20,001 bases of DNA. Source: an uncultured Muribaculaceae bacterium (lineage in GTDB: Bacteria; Bacteroidota; Bacteroidia; Bacteroidales; Muribaculaceae). The stretch spans positions 1-20,001 of the forward strand of contig CAJTPZ010000003.1 in assembly GCA_910578395.1 (NCBI GenBank), in the 5' to 3' direction. The notes below the pieces were generated by a model. That model made no database searches. It saw only the letters and a list, made by a program, of their open reading frames with translations, and was not told the DNA's origin. This document shows positions 15,062-20,001 of the stretch, piece by piece. Both the position numbers and the translations under genes were made by a program. Positions within the stretch are counted from its first letter, which is position 1. Each line of letters begins with the position of its first letter.

Positions 15062-16914
15062 GAATCACTGTTCATCGCGGCACCAAACAGATTGGCGGGT
15101 GTGTGACGGAATATGAATCAAACGGGTGGCGACTGTTTGTCGATTATGGCGAACAGTTGCCCGGCGCACCTATGTCTGACAAACATCTGGCAATAGAGGG
15201 TCTGACTTGTGGAGATCTAAGCAAAAGTGCTCTGCTGATAACCCACTATCACGGTGATCATATTGGGAAAATTGCTGAAATAGCTCCTGAACTGCCTATT
15301 TTTATGGGTAAGATTTCAAAAGAAATTGCACAGGGCCTTTCGGCGCATATGAGCCATGTAAGCAAAGAACAACGTCGGATAGCTGAGCGTCTTGATTCTG
15401 TCAAGACCTTTACATCAGGTGAACGGTTTTTCTTTGGCGAATTTAATATTATACCTATTGTTATTGATCATTCGGCTTTTGACGCTTATGCATTCTGTAT
15501 AGAGGCACAGGAACTAAGAGTGTTTCACTCCGGAGACTTTCGTACTCACGGTTTTCGTAGCGGCAAATTATCTGCGGTCATTGAAAAGTGTGTCGGTAGA
15601 GTCGATTATGTGGTCTGCGAGGCTACTAATGTCAATCGCCATGATGCCACACTTATGCCGGAGTATGAACTTCAAAGAGAATTTGAAAAATCATTCCGAA
15701 AGTCCAAATATAACGTTGTTTACGTCTCATCAACTAATATTGACCGTTTGTTCGGTCTCTATCATGCTGCGCTTAAGGCCCGTAGACCTTTTTATGTTGA
15801 TTCCTATCAGAAAAGAATGATGGATATTGTGGCTGGTCGAGATCACATCTGGGGAAAGTCTCGTCTCTATAGATATAAAGAAGGTAGAGAACCGATTGAA
15901 TTGCATCGCGATGAAGCGAATTTTAGAATTAATGACAAATTCAAAGAATTTCTTACTGATAATGGATATGTACTGATAGCACGGGCAGGAGAAAGATTCG
16001 ATAAACTTCTTTCCGAGATGCCTGATGCAGGAAGAAGGATATTTCTTTCAATGTGGAAAGGGTATCTCGATAAATCCGGTTCGGCTTACAGTCCGATTCT
16101 TGAAAAATCAGTCGGAAATGATTACGAATATCTGCACACCAGCGGACATTGTGACATGGCAAGCCTTGAGGGGTTGTTTAATATTTTAAAGCCCAAAGCA
16201 ATAATTCCGATTCATACCAATGCTCCCCGAGACTTTGCCAGTCTTTTCAGTGATAAATGGCCGGTAATTCTTCTTGATGACGGAGAGCCATTCTCGGTTA
16301 TCCGTGATTCAGGATTCGACAATATTGTGGCAAAAATAATAGCATATCAAGTTCCTGATAATACTTTTGAATCCTTGGAAAATTCTGAAAACCTTAAATA
16401 TTGGTCGATTGATAACCGAATCCTCGGTGAGTTCCAATGCTGGGCTGATGCCGATTTTGTCCTGCGTCATGTCGAATATGCGCCCAAGCGTCTGCTTGCA
16501 TACACAATTGAGTCGGATGAGGATATGGCTCCTTGGCACTATGTGGTTTATAACCCTGATTTTACCATCAATTCAGAGTATAATGAGGGAGGACATGAAC
16601 CCGGAGGCAACAATTATCAAGAAGAATACGGGTTCTCTCAAGGCGACAAAATATTGGCCATTGTTGATGATGTGCTTGTCCCTTGCGAAGTTGTCGGCCC
16701 CGTTTCAGTGGATTTTATGCGAAGTAATTTCGATAAAGACGGATACCGAAACGAGGAAGATTTCCAGAAATATATGTCCCGATTATGGGATTGGGACTGG
16801 GATAAAGTCATTGTTCATCCGCTTGTCAAAATTAAAACTGAATTTGGGGAAATTTCTTCAGATATGACCGCTCAAAGAATATACCTGTTTCCATACCAGG
16901 AGTTAAAAATATAA
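15058..16914 (+). CDS. RNase J-like metallo-beta-lactamase/beta-CASP nuclease with C-terminal extension
   Basis: This 618-residue protein begins MRITVHRGTKQIGGCVTE, as MBL RNases do. Motif II is HYHGDH (63-68), the motif III histidine is H138 in DHSAFDA, and the motif IV aspartate is D160 in HSGDFR. The beta-CASP insert includes VYVSSTNIDRLF (about 221-232), and the late histidines are in HTSGHCDMASLEGL (360-373) and IIPIHTNAPRDF (382-393). These proteins cut or trim RNA or DNA 5' ends. The last 190 residues (about 430-618) are an extra part absent from RNase J, with WHYVVYNPDF and a beta-rich DKILAIVDDVLVPCEVVGP. The phosphoesterase gene follows by 36 bases. RNA as substrate is likely but not proved. 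Confidence 0.85.
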   Translation: MRITVHRGTKQIGGCVTEYESNGWRLFVDYGEQLPGAPMSDKHLAIEGLTCGDLSKSALLITHYHGDHIGKIAEIAPELPIFMGKISKEIAQGLSAHMSHVSKEQRRIAERLDSVKTFTSGERFFFGEFNIIPIVIDHSAFDAYAFCIEAQELRVFHSGDFRTHGFRSGKLSAVIEKCVGRVDYVVCEATNVNRHDATLMPEYELQREFEKSFRKSKYNVVYVSSTNIDRLFGLYHAALKARRPFYVDSYQKRMMDIVAGRDHIWGKSRLYRYKEGREPIELHRDEANFRINDKFKEFLTDNGYVLIARAGERFDKLLSEMPDAGRRIFLSMWKGYLDKSGSAYSPILEKSVGNDYEYLHTSGHCDMASLEGLFNILKPKAIIPIHTNAPRDFASLFSDKWPVILLDDGEPFSVIRDSGFDNIVAKIIAYQVPDNTFESLENSENLKYWSIDNRILGEFQCWADADFVLRHVEYAPKRLLAYTIESDEDMAPWHYVVYNPDFTINSEYNEGGHEPGGNNYQEEYGFSQGDKILAIVDDVLVPCEVVGPVSVDFMRSNFDKDGYRNEEDFQKYMSRLWDWDWDKVIVHPLVKIKTEFGEISSDMTAQRIYLFPYQELKI

Positions 16915-16950
16915 ATTTACGCACAATGAAGCACTTAATGCAATAGAATC

Positions 16951-17556
16951 ATGGCAGATTTAATGAAAATAGTCCATCTATCAGACACTCACAATTGTCA
17001 TCATAGGCTTCGGAATTTGCCCGATGCGGATGTTGTTGTTCATTCCGGTGATTTCTGTATGGTAGGTAGTGAGCGGGAAGCAATTGATTTCCTCAACTGG
17101 TTTTGCGACTTGCCATATCGTCACAAGATTTTCATCGGTGGTAATCACGATGATTGTCTTTACGGAGCAAACATAGATGGTCTTGACCATAACGTGCATT
17201 ATCTTTGCAACTCCGGGATAGAGATAGAAGGCTTTAAATTCTATGGAGTTCCGATGTTTATGGACGATTGCGTCACCGACCGGCAAAGCTGCAACTATGC
17301 CCGTATTCCGGAGGACACAGATATACTTATAACACATTCGCCGGCCTATGGTATTCTTGACTTCGACGATAACATCAACTATGGTTCGGTAGAAATACTT
17401 GAAAGACTGGCGATGCTCAATCTTAAAGCGCATTTATTCGGCCATATACACGCTCAACACGGTATTTTAGAGCAATCAGACATAATCTACTCTAATGGAG
17501 CAATCATGAATTCGGATTACACGCAGCTGAATGTCCCCAATTTAATAGAAATATAA
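16951..17556 (+). CDS. calcineurin-like metallophosphoesterase
   Basis: This 201-residue protein has the full metal-binding set in order: SDTH (D12, H14), SGDF (D34), GGNHDD (N65, H66), THSP (H129) and GHIH (H165, H167). Such enzymes hydrolyse phosphomonoesters or phosphodiesters; small ones of this type resemble the MPPED/YfcE kind. The ATG at 16963 is an alternative start, directly before KIVHLSDTH. It follows the RNase J-like gene closely, which suggests paired action on nucleic-acid ends; that is inference. Confidence 0.87.
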   Translation: MADLMKIVHLSDTHNCHHRLRNLPDADVVVHSGDFCMVGSEREAIDFLNWFCDLPYRHKIFIGGNHDDCLYGANIDGLDHNVHYLCNSGIEIEGFKFYGVPMFMDDCVTDRQSCNYARIPEDTDILITHSPAYGILDFDDNINYGSVEILERLAMLNLKAHLFGHIHAQHGILEQSDIIYSNGAIMNSDYTQLNVPNLIEI

Positions 17557-17602
17557 AATGCCTGAATGTAGACACGGCATAAACCATTTCTGGCGTGTGA
17601 AG

Positions 17603-17610
17603 TAAATTTG
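17603..17610 (+). promoter_or_regulatory. -7 box (TAAATTTG)
   Basis: TAAATTTG fits TAnnTTTG and lies 27 bases before the ATG at 17638. It suggests the PH-like gene has its own transcript. Confidence 0.6.
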
Positions 17611-17637
17611 CCGGTATAGTAACAAGAAATAACGGTT

Positions 17638-18069
17638 ATGGAAAAGTTTGGAGGTATAAGATATAATTCAAGGTGGGATGGATCGACATGGTTCATCCTT
17701 GGGCTCGTAGCGGTATGTTGCTTTGTACCTTGTTTCTTGGATGATGGAATATGGCCAACAATAATCTGTCTTGTGATGTTGGCTTTTGTGCTGCTGACAT
17801 TTCTCAGTATCTATTACCGCATTGACGGAGATAAACTTGTGGTGTACACGTTCTTCATTCCGACCGCATATCCGATCGACAAGATTAAGGAAATCAAACC
17901 GACAAAGAACATTCTATCATCTCCGGCAACATCATTGACTCATCGGTTGGCAATTACTTTTACCGACCGGAAGATTCTGAAAAGTACCACCCCTCTCATT
18001 ATATCACCAGTCCGAAAAGAGGAGTTTATCCAACAACTTCTCTCCATCAATCCAGAAATTCAGCATTAA
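17638..18069 (+). CDS. membrane protein with bacterial PH-like domain (bPH_4/DUF1200 type)
   Basis: The 143-residue protein has two membrane segments, about 19-36 (FILGLVAVCCFVPCFL) and 41-60 (WPTIICLVMLAFVLLTFLS). A cytoplasmic beta-rich domain follows: YYRIDGDKLVVYTFF, YPIDKIKEIKPT, then RLAITFTDRK and ISPVRKEEFIQQLLSINP. This order is that of the small Bacteroidota PH-like proteins. The ending ISP...F...L...NP is typical of them. Ligand and role are unknown. The neighbour to the right converges on it 11 bases away. Confidence 0.7.
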   Translation: MEKFGGIRYNSRWDGSTWFILGLVAVCCFVPCFLDDGIWPTIICLVMLAFVLLTFLSIYYRIDGDKLVVYTFFIPTAYPIDKIKEIKPTKNILSSPATSLTHRLAITFTDRKILKSTTPLIISPVRKEEFIQQLLSINPEIQH

Positions 18070-18080
18070 GTTATGCCGTT

Positions 18081-18479
18081 TCATTTGCCCCAATGTATAA
18101 ATCCGAGGTGGAACATCAATATGAAATCCGCAATCGTCAGTGCAAAGGCAACAAGGATGATTGTAATGAGCCTCCTGACGGGACGTTTCATGTCACGGTA
18201 ATGTTCGCGGAGTGCCGTGCGCCGTCCGGCTGTATATCTCAGCTTACAGAATAAGGAAGGCAGAAAGCATATAGGAATCACTGCGGCAAGGGCAATAATA
18301 CAACCGAGATAGCGAAAAGCTATCGGTATGATAACCGGTATGAGTATTGCAAAGAGCCAGCACATGAACAGCAACCTACCTCCGTTTAGGTTGTTATGCT
18401 CCCTCTCGCTGAATCTCTCGGCCACATACCAGATGTAGTCGATGAAGCATACCCGATATTTGCGATTGTTTTTCTCCAT
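18081..18479 (-). CDS. small multi-pass membrane protein
   Basis: From the ATG at 18479 the protein has 132 residues with three hydrophobic stretches: LLFMCWLFAILIPVIIPIAF, GCIIALAAVIPICFLPSLF and LITIILVAFALTIADFILMF. A basic stretch (RRTALREHYRDMKRPVRR) lies before the last helix. Its order of helices and this basic segment resemble the plus-strand protein at 18905, so the two may be distant paralogues. It starts four bases after the upstream gene's stop. The 18497 start would only add a short tail and overlap that gene. Confidence 0.65.
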   Translation of the reverse strand: MEKNNRKYRVCFIDYIWYVAERFSEREHNNLNGGRLLFMCWLFAILIPVIIPIAFRYLGCIIALAAVIPICFLPSLFCKLRYTAGRRTALREHYRDMKRPVRRLITIILVAFALTIADFILMFHLGFIHWGK

Positions 18480-18483
18480 ACTG

Positions 18484-18771
18484 TCAACTCCACACAAAGA
18501 ACTTCGTAAGGCAAGCGGCCAACGCTACGCCGACCAACGCAATCTGAATCCGGCGGCGTGTTTCGGGTTTGCAGTCGTCGAAAAGCCACAGCTTGCCCCA
18601 ATACTGCCACTCGCACGCCCATTTCCACCGTAGCAACAACCCCGTGAGCCACAGGGCAAGCAGAAAGGCTGCAAAGAGCAATCCGAATTTTGGGTGAGCC
18701 TGTGCCCACTCAAAATGATTACCAGCCATTTTGCTGATAGCCTCCCATATTTCGGTAATAGTCATATCCAT
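18484..18771 (-). CDS. two-helix membrane protein, possibly Imm17-like
   Basis: From the ATG at 18771 the protein has 95 residues. It has two membrane segments, FGLLFAAFLLALWLTGLLLRW and IQIALVGVALAACLTKFFVW, joined by a WACEWQYWGKLWLFDD loop. The layout of a HP-x-GLL start, a Trp-rich loop, an Arg-rich RRRI turn and a second helix recalls the immunity-17 family of Bacteroidales polymorphic-toxin and T6SS loci. No cognate toxin is visible. ATGs at 18765 and 18798 are alternative starts. The next gene follows after four bases. Confidence 0.6.
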   Translation of the reverse strand: MDMTITEIWEAISKMAGNHFEWAQAHPKFGLLFAAFLLALWLTGLLLRWKWACEWQYWGKLWLFDDCKPETRRRIQIALVGVALAACLTKFFVWS

Positions 18772-18879
18772 GTGATGAAATTTAATTCCAATCGCCAAAA
18801 TAGTACTTTTTGCTCACTCCCTCACCACTTTATGCTGAAGAATACTATACATTCCGTTCACTTTCTGCCGTAAAAGCAC

Positions 18880-18887
18880 TAATTTTG
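18880..18887 (+). promoter_or_regulatory. -7 box (TAATTTTG)
   Basis: TAATTTTG fits TAnnTTTG and lies 17 bases before the ATG at 18905, leaving a very short leader. It serves the plus-strand pair that follows. Confidence 0.6.
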
Positions 18888-18904
18888 TAAATTAATGGAC
18901 GGCA

Positions 18905-19321
18905 ATGGCATTTAAGCGCAAATACAAATTCAACTGGCTCGACCACTTGCATTACATGGGCAATGATGTGGTAGTGTGGAGTGTGTGGTTCTATTTTGAG
19001 TTATTTTTTGTTGGAGTGCCTCTTTTGTTACTGTTGCTTTGTGTGGGAGTTCTGGTAATCAAGCAAATGGTCAATGCATCTCTAATCTATATATCCATTT
19101 ATGCTGCCTGTGCGCTTGCGATTGTTTTATATTCAAAGAGATGGCTGAATATACACCGGTTCACACCGCAACGGGAGCGTGCATATTTCCGCCGTTATCC
19201 GCAACGGAAACATTATAGGACGTCTTTTATCATTACGATAGGAGCATATCTTATGACCTCCATGTTAGGTGGATTCTTAATTTATTACATATTGCAATGG
19301 GCCGACAAATCCGTCATATAG
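18905..19321 (+). CDS. multi-pass membrane protein
   Basis: The 138-residue protein has a KYKFNWLDHLHYMGN start, then hydrophobic stretches at about 32-52 (LFFVGVPLLLLLLCVGVLVI), 58-76 (ASLIYISIYAACALAIVLY) and 107-127 (FIITIGAYLMTSMLGGFLIYYIL). A basic RERAYFRRYPQRKHYR segment precedes the last helix. It shares this plan with the minus-strand protein at 18081-18479. Its 3' end overlaps the next gene by 25 bases. No named family. Confidence 0.65.
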   Translation: MAFKRKYKFNWLDHLHYMGNDVVVWSVWFYFELFFVGVPLLLLLLCVGVLVIKQMVNASLIYISIYAACALAIVLYSKRWLNIHRFTPQRERAYFRRYPQRKHYRTSFIITIGAYLMTSMLGGFLIYYILQWADKSVI

Positions 19322-19797
19322 CGATAATGATTCTTTTTGCCGTTGTCGCCGGCTCGATGTCCGGGCAGGAGGTGACGGAACAGACCGTGTTTTGCCGGAT
19401 TAATGGCAGGATTGAGGCAGACAGTTCTGCTATGATGACAGCCGAGTGGCGCAACCGCGTAGTGTGCGATTTTCTAATATATGCAGTGCCATCGACAGAT
19501 GCAACCGCCATAGACTACTGTGACACCTACAGCGGTCTAATGATGGATGATTCTACATGTATAAGCATTGACCGTGTTACATTCCCGAATAGCGGCGACA
19601 CGCAGATAAAATGGTTTGCTGATATTCCGGAAAAAGGCTATGCCGATATAGACATTCCTTCGGAAGCTCCTGAAAAGTGTATAGCTTTCCGCCTGGGATC
19701 CGTTCTGATAATCGTGTGGTGTGACCTTTTTGCTGACAGTGACAAAGTATTAAACATGATTAATAAAGTCTTGGATTCAACTGCTGTTTTATGTTGA
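19297..19797 (+). CDS. secreted hypothetical protein
   Basis: The 166-residue protein opens with a short basic-hydrophobic signal peptide (RQIRHIAIMILFAVVAGSMSG, likely cleaved after about residue 22). The mature part has several cysteines (CRINGR, VVCDF, DYCDTYSG, STCIS, KCIAF, VWCDL) and is rich in Asp. It overlaps the preceding membrane gene by 25 bases, so the two are co-expressed. I recognise no family. Export to the periplasm is likely. Confidence 0.6.
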   Translation: MGRQIRHIAIMILFAVVAGSMSGQEVTEQTVFCRINGRIEADSSAMMTAEWRNRVVCDFLIYAVPSTDATAIDYCDTYSGLMMDDSTCISIDRVTFPNSGDTQIKWFADIPEKGYADIDIPSEAPEKCIAFRLGSVLIIVWCDLFADSDKVLNMINKVLDSTAVLC

Positions 19798-19816
19798 AAA
19801 ACACTATGCTAAGTTA

Positions 19817-19846
19817 TTGCGGTATGTTGAATTGGTAATATTTTTG
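19817..19846 (+). promoter_or_regulatory. Bacteroidota promoter, TTG-N19-TATTTTTG
   Basis: TTG at 19817-19819 and TATTTTTG at 19839-19846 have the 19-base spacing usual for -33 and -7 elements. The ATG at 19883 lies 37 bases further on. This is the best-formed promoter in the window. Confidence 0.65.
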
Positions 19847-19882
19847 TTGTTGAGATTCTTCTAATATACAAACAATGCCATT

Positions 19883-20001
19883 ATGAGTGAACTAAGTACC
19901 TTAAAAGAAGCGTTCAGCACCGGAACTGCACCCTCCGGAGCTAATGCCAAGAAGTTCCAGAAACTTCTTAAAAAGTACGAGCATATTGTAAATCCCAAGT
20001 T
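19883..20001 (+). CDS. 5' end of an unidentified gene (partial)
   Basis: The frame starts MSELSTLKEAFSTG and remains open to the window edge through a Lys-rich stretch (ANAKKFQKLLKKYEHIV). An ATG at 19875 is in a frame that stops at once. The promoter just upstream supports this start. Too little is present to name a family. Confidence 0.6.
   Translation, partial: MSELSTLKEAFSTGTAPSGANAKKFQKLLKKYEHIVNPK

Noticed and set aside
1..20001. CRISPR array, tRNA, rRNA or insertion sequence
   Set aside because: I saw no regularly spaced repeats, no cloverleaf-like sequence and no transposase or terminal repeats anywhere in the window.

Overview
The window looks like chromosomal DNA from a Bacteroidota, most likely order Bacteroidales. 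The main evidence is a recurring TAnnTTTG box (the Bacteroidota primary-sigma -7 element) upstream of many genes, for example at 477-484, 5186-5193 (minus), 11738-11745 (minus), 13772-13779, 17603-17610, 18880-18887 and 19839-19846. Genes are tightly packed, with many ATGA or TAATG overlaps and few Shine-Dalgarno sequences. Moderate GC and the absence of housekeeping operons suggest an accessory or defence/repair island. Family calls come from reading motifs by eye; no database search was possible.

Layout. (1) 1-509: the possible tail of an upstream gene, then an AT-rich regulatory stretch. (2) 510-4618 (+): two translationally coupled DUF262 proteins (GmrSD/ParB-nuclease-like). The first carries a DUF1524 HNH-type C-terminus and the second has an unrecognised C-terminus; together they are a likely restriction-type defence pair. 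(3) 4666-5181 (-): a small single-HKD PLD-family protein with a Cys/His tail and an apparently leaderless promoter. (4) 5380-11716 (-): a probable long operon, in transcription order WYL regulator, DEDDh exonuclease, a 338-aa protein with an FtsZ-C-domain-like end, a 239-aa degenerate FtsZ-like protein, RavA (MoxR AAA+ ATPase) and ViaA (VWA protein). (5) 11789-13592 (-): RtcB RNA ligase followed by two overlapping small unknown genes. (6) 13808-17556 (+): a small membrane protein, a 243-aa protein that shares an N-terminal pattern with the 338-aa protein, a small apparently frameshifted ORF, an RNase J-like beta-CASP metallo-beta-lactamase protein and a calcineurin-type phosphoesterase. (7) 17638-19797: a bacterial PH-like membrane protein, two convergent small membrane proteins (one Imm17-like), a related membrane protein on the plus strand and a secreted protein. 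(8) From 19883: the start of a gene running off the window.

The most interesting system is the RavA-ViaA pair coupled to two FtsZ/tubulin-related proteins. The 239-aa protein follows the FtsZ fold order but has lost the GGGTGTG GTP-binding signature; it keeps the two acidic residues of the T7 loop. The 338-aa protein appears to fuse a novel N-terminal domain to an FtsZ C-terminal domain. A MoxR ATPase and its VWA partner may therefore remodel or be scaffolded by non-GTPase tubulin-like proteins. The operon is headed by a WYL regulator and an exonuclease and lies beside RtcB, an RNase J-like nuclease and a metallophosphoesterase. The whole region may be a nucleic-acid damage or stress response island controlled by the WYL protein; that link is inference.
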